A stretch of DNA of 64,000 nucleotides from Pseudochelatococcus sp047501465 (GCF_047501465.1 NZ_JAZDRL010000001.1:62001-126000), one strand, 5' to 3'. Shown: positions 1 through 8,440, counted from the stretch's first letter. Notes: generated by a model not told the origin, from the letters alone. A program made the numbers and translations.

Positions 1-1
1 A

Positions 2-436
2 TCGAGCGGTGAAATATCGGATCGTCGTCTTGTTGTGCGCTTCGATGCCAACGTATCGCCTTCTATCCCATGGCGTATTGTGCCTGAAACGCCCTCTGTC
101 GAAGTGCGGCTGGGGGAAACGCAGACAATCTTCTTCGAACTGACAAATAAGAGCGATAAGCCTGTAACCGGCATTGCCATGTATAATGTGCAGCCGGATC
201 AGGTTGGGCCTTATTTCGTTAAGCTCGATTGTTTTTGTTTTGAAGAACAAACTTTGGGGCCGGGTGAGACGATCATCGCTCCTGTGGTGTTCTTTATTGA
301 TGCGGATCTTGATGATGAGCGTGATCTGAAGAATCTTGATTCAGTAACGCTGTCCTACACCATGTTCCAGGTTAAGGATGGGGCGCTTTCATCATCAGCT
401 TCTTTTATTAATCCAGTAGAGCGGAAAAGGCTGTGA
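2..436 (+). CDS. ctaG: Cytochrome c oxidase assembly protein CtaG/Cox11 (5' end outside window)
   Basis: Cox11 is a membrane-anchored periplasmic copper chaperone that delivers copper to the CuB site of cytochrome c oxidase subunit I. The reading frame is open from base 2, so the gene begins before the window; about 144 C-terminal residues are visible. They carry the immunoglobulin-like Cox11 domain: the VRFDANVSP strand near the start, YFVKLDCFCFEEQ with the CFCF copper-binding motif, and the LGPGE and PVVFFID strands that follow. The N-terminal membrane anchor is missing only because of the window edge. The stop lies 41 bases before the subunit III start, which fits the usual cox operon order. 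Family assignment is secure. Confidence 0.95.
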   Translation, partial: SSGEISDRRLVVRFDANVSPSIPWRIVPETPSVEVRLGETQTIFFELTNKSDKPVTGIAMYNVQPDQVGPYFVKLDCFCFEEQTLGPGETIIAPVVFFIDADLDDERDLKNLDSVTLSYTMFQVKDGALSSSASFINPVERKRL

Positions 437-477
437 TGCCGTCAGGCGGCAGCGAACTATTCGGGGACCGGAAAATC

Positions 478-1329
478 ATGGCTCAGGCTCACGCGAAACA
501 TCACGATTACCACCTTGTCGATCCAAGCCCATGGCCACTCATCGGTTCGGTCAGCGCTTTCGTCATGGCAGTTGGCGGCATCTTGACGATGAAGGATCTG
601 CCACTCGGTGGATTGCATATAGGCCCTTACATATTTGGTGCTGGCATCATTGGCGTGCTCTACACGATGATCGCCTGGTGGACGGACGTAATCTCAGAAG
701 CTCAGCGCGGCGACCATACGCGCGTGGTGCAGATTCATCATCGCTACGGCATGATGTTGTTCATTGTTTCTGAGGTAATGTTCTTTGTAGCGTGGTTCTG
801 GGCGTATTTCGATGCAAGCCTTTTTCCTGGTGAGTTGATCCAGTATCAACGCGCAGAGTTTACTGGCGGCCATTGGCCTCCTCAGGGCATTGAAACGCTT
901 GATCCTTGGCATCTGCCGCTTCTTAATACCCTCATTCTGTTGACCTCGGGAACGACGGTGACATGGGCGCATCATGCATTGCTGCATAACGACCGTGCCG
1001 GTCTTAAGCAGGCGCTTTGGGTCACGATTTTGCTTGCCGTTCTATTTACGACTGTACAGGCGTACGAGTATGGCCATGCAACGTTTGATTTCTCAGGCAA
1101 TATCTATGGTGCCACGTTCTTTATGGCGACGGGTTTCCACGGCGCGCATGTGATTATTGGTACGATCTTCCTCGCAGTCTGTTTGCTGCGTGCTTATCTT
1201 GGACATTTCACACCTAAGCAACATCTCGGCTTTGAGTTTGCTGCATGGTATTGGCACTTTGTTGACGTGGTATGGCTGTTTCTCTTTATTGCTATCTATG
1301 TATGGGGTTATGGCGGCGGCGGTCATTAA
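478..1329 (+). CDS. ctaE: Cytochrome c oxidase subunit III
   Basis: Subunit III of the aa3-type cytochrome c oxidase, an integral inner-membrane protein that stabilises the catalytic core. The 283-residue product has the expected seven hydrophobic segments, the early HHRYGMMLFIVSEVMFF helix with its conserved Glu, and the C-terminal YWHFVDVVWLFLF signature. A longer frame opens at GTG 433, overlapping ctaG, but the ATG at 478 is preceded by a GGGGA ribosome-binding site and yields the usual MAQAHAKHHDYHLVDPSPWP start, so 478 is preferred. It sits directly after ctaG and is followed by a strong terminator before the SURF1 gene. Confidence 0.96.
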   Translation: MAQAHAKHHDYHLVDPSPWPLIGSVSAFVMAVGGILTMKDLPLGGLHIGPYIFGAGIIGVLYTMIAWWTDVISEAQRGDHTRVVQIHHRYGMMLFIVSEVMFFVAWFWAYFDASLFPGELIQYQRAEFTGGHWPPQGIETLDPWHLPLLNTLILLTSGTTVTWAHHALLHNDRAGLKQALWVTILLAVLFTTVQAYEYGHATFDFSGNIYGATFFMATGFHGAHVIIGTIFLAVCLLRAYLGHFTPKQHLGFEFAAWYWHFVDVVWLFLFIAIYVWGYGGGGH

Positions 1330-1350
1330 GATGCGCCGACCTGCAATCAA

Positions 1351-1376
1351 GGGTGGCACATGCCGCCCTTTTTTGT
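1351..1376 (+). terminator. Rho-independent terminator after ctaE
   Basis: An 8-bp stem, GGGTGGCA pairing with TGCCGCCC (one G-T pair), is followed by a run of six T. It lies 21 bases past the ctaE stop and only about 20 bases before the SURF1 start, so SURF1 must be expressed by read-through or from its own promoter. Confidence 0.8.
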
Positions 1377-1395
1377 GTTTGAGTGGAAATCTACC

Positions 1396-2172
1396 ATGAG
1401 CGAAGCAATGGATAAAACGTATATTTCGCGTTGGCACACGCTTGTTTTACCAGGGATTTTTACGCTCATTGTGTTGATTATTCTGGTTACCTTAGGCGTA
1501 TGGCAACTTCAGCGTCTTGCATGGAAAGAGGCGTTAATAGCACGTATTGATGCGCGAACGCATGCTAATCCTGTCGCTATCGCGCCCGAAATATTATGGC
1601 CCAAATTGCAATGGAATGAAGAAGAATATCGTCCGGTGCAAGTAACGGGAAAATATCTTTATCAGGATCAGGTCTTCGTTCACGCTAATGCTGTAGTGGG
1701 GATGGGGAGTGCTCGGATGGGTTACTTTGTACTCACCCCGCTGCAGCAGGAAAATGGTAGCATCATTATCATTAATCGCGGTTTTATCCCGTTAGAGCTT
1801 AAGCAAGATACTGATGCCTTTGCAGAATGGCAGCTGAAAGATCAAAGTATGGGGCCGGTAACTGTGACTGGTCTGTTGCGCTCTCCGCAGGAGCGCGGCT
1901 GGTTTGTACCAGAAGATGTGCCGGCGGCCGGTGAATGGTTTACCCGCGATCCGATTGCGATAGGTCAGGCAAAGGGATTGACACGTATCGCTCCATTTAT
2001 GATCGATGCCGCTTCCGGTAGTGTGACCGAGAGGTGGCCAATGGGAGGGCTGACAGTTGTGAGTTTTCCCAATAACCATCTGGACTATGCGTTTACATGG
2101 TTTGGTCTTGCCGTGGTGCTGTTGGTGATTTTCATTATGTATGCGCGGAAAAGCCTGCGCGTCTTGCCATGA
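1396..2172 (+). CDS. SURF1 family cytochrome oxidase biogenesis protein
   Basis: SURF1 (Shy1) assists haem a insertion into cytochrome c oxidase. The 258-residue product shows the family layout: an N-terminal transmembrane helix (about 16-34) ending in GVWQLQRLAWK, a large periplasmic loop with PVQVTGKY and IINRGFIP, and a C-terminal helix introduced by NNHLDYAFTWFGLA. The frame is open upstream to an ATG at 1360, but that codon lies inside the terminator hairpin; the ATG at 1396 (MSEAMDK) is the more likely start. It follows ctaG-ctaE as in many rhizobia, though the DUF983 gene often found between ctaE and SURF1 is absent here. Confidence 0.93.
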   Translation: MSEAMDKTYISRWHTLVLPGIFTLIVLIILVTLGVWQLQRLAWKEALIARIDARTHANPVAIAPEILWPKLQWNEEEYRPVQVTGKYLYQDQVFVHANAVVGMGSARMGYFVLTPLQQENGSIIIINRGFIPLELKQDTDAFAEWQLKDQSMGPVTVTGLLRSPQERGWFVPEDVPAAGEWFTRDPIAIGQAKGLTRIAPFMIDAASGSVTERWPMGGLTVVSFPNNHLDYAFTWFGLAVVLLVIFIMYARKSLRVLP

Positions 2173-2441
2173 ACCCGGATGTTTGACGTGGTATTGAGAG
2201 TGGGCGGTTTATTGGCGCGAAAGCCATTCCGGCGTTTATGTTTCTCACAACCGGTGATTAATTTGAGTGCAGAGTCTAAAGCAGGGCATTGTTAGCGCGC
2301 AGGCGTGGGAGTGCTGGATTGAGCGAAGAGGCTGTGGAAAGTTAAATTCTTGCTTGACCTCCTACACAGGAGCGGTAAAAGCACTTCTAAGAAACGATGA
2401 TGGTCGCGACGCAGGTTGATGGCTAAGTAGATTCATCGTTG

Positions 2442-2517
2442 GCCGCTTTAGCTCAGTTGGTAGAGCACATCATTCGTAATGATGGGGTCAGGTGTTCGAG
2501 TCACCTAAGCGGCACCA
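2442..2517 (+). tRNA. tRNA-Thr (anticodon CGT)
   Basis: A 76-base cloverleaf with encoded CCA. The acceptor stem is GCCGCTT/AAGCGGC, the D arm is GCTC-AGTTGGTA-GAGC, the anticodon loop is TTCGTAA with anticodon CGT (reads ACG, threonine), and the T arm is AGGTG-TTCGAGT-CACCT. It stands alone between SURF1 and the cold-shock gene. Confidence 0.95.
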
Positions 2518-2939
2518 CTTCTCGCGCTTCCAGATTGTTAGTTTATCGGGCTGTGATGCTCTGAAATGATTCGCTAGTTTTGTGTTATTGATTGTGCTTT
2601 TCGGTGATCTGATTGCTCTTGTTATTCGCTCGCTAAGGATATACGCGGCGCGGGCATGACATAAGCGACGCAATACTCGGAAAGAAATATACTCTGTGGC
2701 GACGTAACGTTGCTTTTCCGTGCAAAAATTAAGGCAATTTCGTCATTTTTTTGCGCAAGGCTTGCCAAACGCGATAAGCAAACTTACCTTGTGGTCATCG
2801 ACTTTGGCCAGAAGACTGGGCCGTTGCCTGTGCATTGCAGGGCGGGCGTTCAGAAACCTCCAAGATTCGACCCATCTGGGCAGGGGCAACAAAAGCTCCA
2901 CCCGTTAGAATACGCTTTGTTATCACGAGGATAAGCATA
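2518..2939. other. 422-base gap between tRNA-Thr and cspA
   Basis: No supported gene. The several overlapping short frames here look like chance openings. Cold-shock genes in other bacteria often have long structured leaders, so the 3' part may be the cspA 5' untranslated region; that is inference, and no specific motif was identified. Confidence 0.4.
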
Positions 2940-3149
2940 ATGGCTACCGGCACCGTCAAATGGTATAATGAACAAAAGGGCTATGGCTTTATTCAGCCCG
3001 ACGCCGGCGGCAAGGACGTTTTCGTTCACGTCACGGCTGTGCAGCGCGCAGGCCTGAACGGTTTGAACGATGGCCAGAAGGTCACCTACGAGCTCGAGAC
3101 GGATCGTCGTACGGGTCGTGAGTCTGCAGTAAACCTGCAGGTTCAGTAA
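2940..3149 (+). CDS. cspA: Cold-shock protein, CspA family
   Basis: A 69-residue single cold-shock domain, a nucleic-acid chaperone that binds single-stranded RNA and DNA. The RNP1 motif (KGYGFIQ) and RNP2 motif (VFVHV) are present in the expected order after GTVKWYNEQ. A frame opening at 2835 would add an unrelated N-terminus; the ATG at 2940 preceded by CGAGGAT is the family start. A strong hairpin terminator follows 41 bases after the stop, so the gene is probably monocistronic. The symbol is family-level: rhizobia carry several CspA paralogues. Confidence 0.95.
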   Translation: MATGTVKWYNEQKGYGFIQPDAGGKDVFVHVTAVQRAGLNGLNDGQKVTYELETDRRTGRESAVNLQVQ

Positions 3150-3495
3150 TCCTGCCTCCTTCAGGTAGATTTTCTGTCTGATAAAGCTTTTTCAGGCGAG
3201 GCATTGTTGCCTCGCCTGAAATGTTTTATACCAACGGCCATGAAGATGTGTTCCTGTTAAATAGGGGCGCTGCCCGTGACGGTTGTCGATTGTTTATCTC
3301 TCACGATGCCGGTTGTCGCAGCGTTTGGTCTTATGGCTGGATTGCTTCACGGTTGCCATTGTGCCCCCTAAAAGGGCGTAAGCGGACATTAATTGCGGGC
3401 GTGCGTCATCGTCCGCTCGTTTGTTATGGTGCGCCCAGTCAGGCGTGGTCCAGCTTCGGAACACGGCCTCTGTCGGCGTTGGAAAAGGTATCTTT
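3150..3495. other. 346-base cspA-infA gap
   Basis: Apart from the cspA terminator at its start, I see no gene or clear motif. It should hold the infA promoter and leader. A 97-residue frame across it has no family features and is not supported. Confidence 0.4.
3191..3227 (+). terminator. Terminator after cspA
   Basis: A perfect 13-bp stem, TTCAGGCGAGGCA with TGCCTCGCCTGAA, and a TTGT loop, followed by ATGTTTTAT. It separates cspA from infA. Confidence 0.8.
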
Positions 3496-3774
3496 ATGGC
3501 TAAAGAAGAAGTAATGGAATTCGAAGGTCTTGTGACCGAAATCCTGCCAGATGCGCGTTACCGCGTGCAGCTGGATACAGGGCATACGATTGTGGCTTAC
3601 ACCGCCGGTAAAATGAAAAAGCATCGCATCAAGACGCTTGCTGGCGACCGCGTAACCGTTGAGATGTCGCCATATGATCTCGAAAAGGGACGGCTGATTT
3701 TCCGGCATCGCGAACAGGGTGCTGGTCCTCGTCCAGGTGGTCCTGCAGCACGTCCACAATTCCGTCGACGTTAA
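3496..3774 (+). CDS. infA: Translation initiation factor IF-1 with C-terminal extension
   Basis: IF-1 binds the A site of the 30S subunit during initiation and has an S1-type OB fold. Residues 1-72 match the family throughout: MAKEE start, FEGLVTEILPDARYRVQLD, IVAYTAGKMKKHRIKTLAGD and VTVEMSPYDLEKGRLIFR. The protein is 92 residues against the usual 72; the extra tail is rich in Gly, Pro, Ala and Arg and ends in RRR. Some alphaproteobacteria encode two IF-1 paralogues, one of them extended near a cold-shock gene, and this looks like the extended type; that is inference. A start at 3421 would add an unrelated N-terminus and is rejected. Confidence 0.95.
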   Translation: MAKEEVMEFEGLVTEILPDARYRVQLDTGHTIVAYTAGKMKKHRIKTLAGDRVTVEMSPYDLEKGRLIFRHREQGAGPRPGGPAARPQFRRR

Positions 3775-3991
3775 AGCAAGTGCGATCTTACTGATCGCTA
3801 TTTGCCTATAGAATGTGATGCGGCATCAAATGCAATCAATATATTTTATTGGTTATGAGGTTTGATGCCATCATACTACCATCTTGTTTTGCACTTTTAG
3901 ATTGATAGACGTTTCAAAATATTTGAAATGTTTTAGAATTTAGAGTGAAAACTAGTGTATCGACAGTCACGCTAGAGCCGGCAGGTGGCAT

Positions 3992-4483
3992 ATGGCCTCT
4001 CCCATGGGCTTGTTTAGTTTGCTTGATAATGCAGTCAGGCATTTTTTACCGACACGATTGTCTCCTGGTGCTACGTCTCCGGGGATTTTGGCTTTGGCGG
4101 CCGTTCTGATCCATATTGCACGAGCGGATGGTGTGATCGTCAAGCCTGAGCACGATTATTTGATCGCGCTACTTGTCGACCATTTTGGGTTATTGCCAGG
4201 CCAGGCGCGTTTGCTTCTCGAAGAAGCGGAGGCCGCTGATCGTGATGCAATTGGCCTTGTTTCATTATTGCGCCCACTACGGCGTGAACTGGATCGTGAT
4301 GAGCGTAAGCGGCTTATTCGTGCTGCATGGGGCGTAGCACGCGCAGATGGTGTTGTTCACTCATTTGAAGAAGATATGATATGGCGCTCCGCGCGCCTGC
4401 TTGATCTAAGTGAGAACGAGATCGCGTCTTTGCGTGAAGAAGAACTATTCGTTCTCGAGAGAAGTTCTGTGCCTGCCAATTAA
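3992..4483 (+). CDS. TerB-like protein (tellurite-resistance TerB fold)
   Basis: A 163-residue, all-alpha soluble protein. Two copies of the TerB signature are visible, IARADGVIVKPEHD near residue 47 and VARADGVVHSFEED near residue 117, each the acidic ADG turn between helices seen in TerB folds (COG4103-like). Such proteins are common next to metabolic genes in alphaproteobacteria and mostly lack known function; linking it to tellurite would be unsafe because no terC, terD or terE gene is nearby. The start at 3992 follows CAGGTG; a second ATG lies four codons later. Confidence 0.75.
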   Translation: MASPMGLFSLLDNAVRHFLPTRLSPGATSPGILALAAVLIHIARADGVIVKPEHDYLIALLVDHFGLLPGQARLLLEEAEAADRDAIGLVSLLRPLRRELDRDERKRLIRAAWGVARADGVVHSFEEDMIWRSARLLDLSENEIASLREEELFVLERSSVPAN

Positions 4484-4725
4484 TATATAGCTTTCAGGCT
4501 TTTTGCTTGGGAAGTTCCATGCGTTTATTGCATGCGTGCGCGTTTAGCAGCGCTTATTCTGCCCTTGGCATAATGCTGCAATGCAGCATATATTGGAAAA
4601 TATAATAATGCCTGATGAGCTCTGGATTGGGCTTTTAAGCTGGCTCTCTAATAATTGCTAAATAATGCCAGTTCTTGGCGATGGGATGAAGCGCTCCGGC
4701 GGCATAACCGGTTTGAAAGCGCAGC

Positions 4726-5325
4726 ATGATTGATTTTCAGCAAGCCCGTTTATGGCGGGAATTTCATATACGTAAACTCTTCATTACGGATCTGCCCGAG
4801 TATCAGGCGCATTTGCTGCGTCTTGGACAGAGATGCCGTTACAGCCGTTTTGGCGCATTTATGAGCGACCCAATTCTGGAAAAATATGCATGTGAGAGCT
4901 TCCAGGGGAACGCGCTTGTGCTTGCTTATATGGAAAATGGCATTGTGCGGGGTGCGGCTGAGTTCAAACCTTATGATAGCGAGACAGGCCGCCACGCTGA
5001 GATTGCCTTTAGTGTTGAGGAACCTTGGCGTCGCCGTGGAATTGGCAGTGCTTTGTTTGCGAAGTTAATCATTACTGCAGCTAATCGTAATGTTAGTCGC
5101 CTGGTTATGCAGTGTCTTCCAGAAAATCAGGCAATGCAGAACTTGGCCTTGCAGTTTAAAGCCAAGCTTCACTTTGATTTTGAGGAACGCATCGGTACGA
5201 TTGTCAATCTTAATCCTACGGTTTTCAGTCTGGCGCAGGAGACGACAGATGATTGGCGCGCTTTTATGGGCGCGATGACGGGTATCCAGAAACGCATCTG
5301 GGGGGCTGTCGTTCAGAATGCATGA
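4726..5325 (+). CDS. GNAT family N-acetyltransferase
   Basis: A 199-residue protein with one GNAT domain, which transfers an acetyl group from acetyl-CoA to an unknown amine or protein. The acetyl-CoA-binding motif A is EEPWRRRGIGSALFAKLI (R-x-x-G-x-G/A pattern), preceded by the beta-strand HAEIAFSV and followed by LVMQCLPENQAMQNLALQF, the usual strand and helix near the acyl group. The N-terminus resembles GNAT enzymes that start with a FHIRKL strand. Neighbours give no clue to the substrate. No signal peptide or membrane segment was seen. Confidence 0.85.
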   Translation: MIDFQQARLWREFHIRKLFITDLPEYQAHLLRLGQRCRYSRFGAFMSDPILEKYACESFQGNALVLAYMENGIVRGAAEFKPYDSETGRHAEIAFSVEEPWRRRGIGSALFAKLIITAANRNVSRLVMQCLPENQAMQNLALQFKAKLHFDFEERIGTIVNLNPTVFSLAQETTDDWRAFMGAMTGIQKRIWGAVVQNA

Positions 5326-5453
5326 TCGCACAAAGCTGTTTGCTTGAGCGCTGAATGCCATACATGACACTTTTGTCGATTGGCTCTTGCGATAGCAGTC
5401 GGATCAGGACACGATAACAATATGTTATTGATGAGACGTCGCTGGAGGGGCTC

Positions 5454-6398
5454 ATGAGCGTGTTGCTAGCCATTTCCCAAATGTCTCCCGATGTCTGGCA
5501 AGAGCGCCTGCGTACGCTTCTTCCGGGGGTTGAGGTCGTGACGCTGGGCGAGCCGTTTGATCGGCGCAGTGTCCATTATGCTATTGCGTGGCGGCATCCT
5601 CCCCGCAGTTTGACGGGCCTGCCAAATCTTGCGGCAATTTTTTCTCCGGGGGCGGGCGTTGATCATCTTCTGCGCGATTCGGACCTGCCCGAAGTGCCAA
5701 TTTATCGCGTTGTCGATGCCGATCTTGCTGGACGCATGAGCGAGTATGTTGTTTTGCATTGCTTGTTGCATCTGCGGGGATTGATGCGTGAGCTCGGCCA
5801 TCAGCGCCTGCATCGTTGGATGCCCGATCCCCTCCAGCCCGCTGCACATGATGTAAGAGTAGGGATTCTTGGCTTCGGCGTTTTAGGACAAGATGCGGCA
5901 CATAAGCTTGCTCATATTGGTTTTGATGTTGCGGGTTGGAGCCGGCGAGAAAAACGTGTTGAGAGCTTTGAGGTTTATGCAGGCAATGCTCAATTATCCG
6001 ATTTTCTGGCGCGTACAGATATTGTGGTTTCTCTCTTGCCTTTGACCAGTGAAACGCGCGGTATTTTAAATAAGAAATTATTTGCAGGCCTGGCACGTGA
6101 TGGACGGCTTGGGCGCCCGGTTTTGATTAATGCGGGCAGAGGCGGTTTGCAAAACGAAGCAGATATTCTTGAGGCATTAGGAGATGGCACCTTGGGGGCT
6201 GCATCGCTTGACGTTTTTGAAACCGAGCCGCTACCAGCTGAATCGCCACTTTGGAGCCATCCATCTGTAATTGTGACGCCTCATAATGCGGCCATGAGCG
6301 ATCCAGACGCCATTGCGCTCTGTATTGCAAGCCAGATTCGTGCTGTGGAAGCGGGGGAAATTCCGCCGGGGCTGGTTAATCCCACATTGGGGTATTGA
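5454..6398 (+). CDS. ghrA: Glyoxylate/hydroxypyruvate reductase (D-2-hydroxyacid dehydrogenase family)
   Basis: A 314-residue NAD(P)H-dependent reductase acting on small 2-keto acids such as glyoxylate and hydroxypyruvate. The Rossmann motif is VGILGFGVLGQDAAHKL, the catalytic Arg is in LINAGRGG, the Glu in DVFETEPLP and the His in VTPHNAA, all in family order. Overall length and the PNLAAIFSPGAGVDHLL segment match the GhrA subgroup rather than PGDH or formate dehydrogenase. The ATG at 5454 is preceded by GGAGGGG, a strong ribosome-binding site. Substrate preference is inferred from the subgroup. Confidence 0.87.
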   Translation: MSVLLAISQMSPDVWQERLRTLLPGVEVVTLGEPFDRRSVHYAIAWRHPPRSLTGLPNLAAIFSPGAGVDHLLRDSDLPEVPIYRVVDADLAGRMSEYVVLHCLLHLRGLMRELGHQRLHRWMPDPLQPAAHDVRVGILGFGVLGQDAAHKLAHIGFDVAGWSRREKRVESFEVYAGNAQLSDFLARTDIVVSLLPLTSETRGILNKKLFAGLARDGRLGRPVLINAGRGGLQNEADILEALGDGTLGAASLDVFETEPLPAESPLWSHPSVIVTPHNAAMSDPDAIALCIASQIRAVEAGEIPPGLVNPTLGY

Positions 6399-6630
6399 TG
6401 GTGATTGATTCTTGTGCTGCGGATTGATTCGAGGGTGAATACAGCTGAGGCTGGCCGATTTATGTGGTGGCCTGTGGAATAAATTGCGTTTATATATCAA
6501 TATGTTATATTAAATTTGCAGATGGTCTTATTCTATTTTTCCACAGCGTGAAAAATGGGACTTGCACTGAAAAGCGTTTCAAGCAATAACCCACACATCG
6601 GCGGCGGCATTGACCGTCACAGACATGGAT

Positions 6631-6705
6631 GCGGGCGTAGCTCAGGGGTAGAGCACAACCTTGCCAAGGTTGGGGTCGTGGGTTCGAATCCCATCGCCCG
6701 CTCCA
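6631..6705 (+). tRNA. tRNA-Gly (anticodon GCC)
   Basis: A 75-base cloverleaf with encoded CCA: acceptor GCGGGCG/CGCCCGC, anticodon loop TTGCCAA with anticodon GCC, T arm GTGGG-TTCGAAT-CCCAT. Degenerate insertion-sequence DNA begins right after it, so it may mark the edge of an integrated region. Confidence 0.96.
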
Positions 6706-6735
6706 GTTTCTCCGATAAAATCAGTAAGTTGCAAG

Positions 6736-6757
6736 AGCGTCCTTCGGGGCGCTTTTT
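6736..6757 (+). terminator. Terminator of tRNA-Gly
   Basis: A 7-bp stem, AGCGTCC with GGGCGCT, closed by a stable TTCG tetraloop and followed by TTTT. It lies 31 bases past the tRNA. Confidence 0.85.
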
Positions 6758-6806
6758 GCATTTCTGGGCTGCGCTAAGTATGTGCTACGACGCCAGCTTG
6801 GTTCGT

Positions 6807-7022
6807 TCACTGCAGGATCGCGGTGCTGGTGAGCTCTCTGTCTTTGTCACTGACAATCATCCTGGGTTTGCCACGCTCCTCGATGATCCGGTCGAGTTCA
6901 CGGGCAGCCCGCAGAGATGTATCGGCGACGAGAGCAGTATAGGGTATTGTGGTTAGCGCCGTGCTGCGGAACAGAGGGGCAAGCGCTGGCACATAGTGCG
7001 AGAAGGTGTCGACGACAGCAGG
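6807..7022 (-). pseudogene. IS3-family transposase remnant (integrase-core fragment)
   Basis: The minus strand reads VVDTFSHYVPALAPLF, then LVADTSLRAARELDRIIEE and RGKPRMIVSDKDRELTSTAILQ. This is the DDE integrase core of an IS3-type OrfB: VVDTFS around the first Asp, then the SDxGxELTS stretch with the second Asp, written here as SDKDRELTS. Both ends are closed by stops and there is no start or C-terminal third, so the fragment is dead. It lies 100 bases beyond tRNA-Gly. Confidence 0.75.
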
Positions 7023-7389
7023 TCATGATAGTATCTGATAAGCTCTATCGCCGCCATATAACCCAAGCAGAAATCGCGCTTCCGCGAGAGTGGGGCGCAA
7101 CGTTGACTCCTTCGCAGCCAAAGGACGATCGAAGTAGGCAGCAGCAAGTCGGCGGTCGGCGTTGTGCGAGCCGATTATCGGCATGCCGTTCCGGCACCTC
7201 ATGGGTTGCGTTGATATTAGATTCCCCGCGCCTCTCAGGGGCCGCCAAGCACCGGGGTCTGGAAGGGGGCGCCAATGCCTAGATGGGCATGCTTGAGGCC
7301 GATGGCGCCCTCCGTGAAGAGCCAGTTTCTTCAGCTTTCTCACCTCGCCTGAAGCGATCAGATCATGGCTGCTGCCTGGCGTCATATTA
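7023..7389. other. Degenerate spacer between the two transposase fragments
   Basis: GC-rich DNA with overlapping short frames on both strands, none recognisable as a family. A short minus-strand stretch (GLKHAHLGIGAPFQTPVLGG, near 7250-7320) looks protein-like but ends at a stop and was not identified. It is probably relic coding DNA trapped between insertion-sequence remnants. Confidence 0.35.
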
Positions 7390-7740
7390 TTGAAGTCCCT
7401 GCCCATGAGCGGCAAAGGAAGTTGTTACGATAATTCGATGGTGGAAACAGTATTCAAAACGATCAAGTCGCAATTGATCTGTCAGACTGTGTTCCACACA
7501 TACAATGATGCGATCGTAGCCACTGTCGAATATATCGATGGCTTCTATAATCCTGTGTGCAGACATTCCGCGCTTGGATATAAATCGCCAATCGCATTCG
7601 AAGCGATAACACGAAAATCAAACGCAGAAGCTCTCCAATTTTCCGGCAGCCTTCCCAAGTGTGCTGGCCAGTTGGGAAGTCGTGCTTCTACCTCTACAAA
7701 ATTAATTGCTGAGAAGCGGGTCGGGATTGAAGCTGTGTAA
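7390..7740 (+). pseudogene. IS3-family transposase C-terminal remnant
   Basis: The plus strand encodes MSGKGSCYDNSMVETVFKTI, KSQLICQTVFHTYNDAI, then YIDGFYNPVCRHSALGYKSP and IAFEA. This is the C-terminal part of an IS3-group OrfB, where the SxGxxYDNxxxExFF motif carries the catalytic Glu and the N-P-x-R-x-H-S-x-L-G-x-x-S-P motif ends the domain. The first two catalytic Asp residues are missing, so it cannot be active. It is on the opposite strand to the 6807-7022 fragment, so at least two elements or one rearranged element are involved. Its last 39 bases overlap the end of the convergent stress-type gene. Confidence 0.8.
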
Positions 7741-8328
7741 TGGTACATCCGCCACGCCCCATGTTCGGTTCACGACGTGGAAATGGACATCACGGCCACT
7801 ATTGCGCTTCAATATCTCAATGATTTTGGCATCATTACTGCTCTCTGGTGCATGCACCCACAGAAGAAGTCCGCCATTCATGATCTGCGTTTGAATATGC
7901 TCGGCATGTTTGCGGCCAAAGGCTCTTGCCATAATGAGCCCTAGTGATCCACCCGCAATTGTGCTGCCAACTGTTACGCAAAGGGTTGGAATAAGCGCTG
8001 CACCGCCTGTTCCGATGATTGCTGCCGCGCCGAGGCCAGCCATGACAGCAGGACCGCCCACCAATGCAGCGAGGCCTTCGGTGCGGGAATCCGGACTCAC
8101 ATAAGCAGCATGCGGAACGTTATCAGCATCTTCCAGCTTGTCCGTTGATATGCCGCTTGGCAACTTGTCGGTGCTGGCCAGCAAGCTCATGTCTTCCTGT
8201 CGCAGGCCCAGTTGCATAAGCTCATCAACCGCAGCATTTAGTGATGCTTCATCACTAAAAACAGCTACAGCCTCGCGTTCCTGATAGTTAATTTCGTCGG
8301 CCATATTATTTTCTTTTTGCGATGACAT
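7702..8328 (-). CDS. Hypothetical protein with general-stress-protein-17M-like N-terminus
   Basis: A 208-residue protein of unknown function. The N-terminal part (AVAVFSDEASLNAAVDELMQ, then LGLRQEDMSLLAS) resembles the domain found in general stress protein 17M and YflT-like proteins. A Gly/Ala-rich hydrophobic stretch at roughly 80-135 suggests one or two membrane-associated helices. Two start codons six bases apart are available; AAGGA is only two bases from the first but eight from the second, so the second (MSSQKENN) is chosen. The last residues lie in DNA shared with the IS3 remnant, so the natural C-terminus may have been replaced. Function is not known. Confidence 0.7.
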   Translation of the reverse strand: MSSQKENNMADEINYQEREAVAVFSDEASLNAAVDELMQLGLRQEDMSLLASTDKLPSGISTDKLEDADNVPHAAYVSPDSRTEGLAALVGGPAVMAGLGAAAIIGTGGAALIPTLCVTVGSTIAGGSLGLIMARAFGRKHAEHIQTQIMNGGLLLWVHAPESSNDAKIIEILKRNSGRDVHFHVVNRTWGVADVPLHSFNPDPLLSN

Positions 8329-8440
8329 TTTCATTGTCCTTGGAGTGTTTCACAAAAATTGTGGGTTTCAGACGATTTGTTTTTGAGGATTAATCACTGT
8401 GAAAACGGAAATTGGCCGTAAAAACTAAAGATGACGAGGT

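Noticed and set aside
2488..2673. 61-residue minus-strand frame beginning opposite tRNA-Thr
   Set aside because: Its end is the complement of the tRNA (CRLGDSNT pattern), a well-known false prediction.
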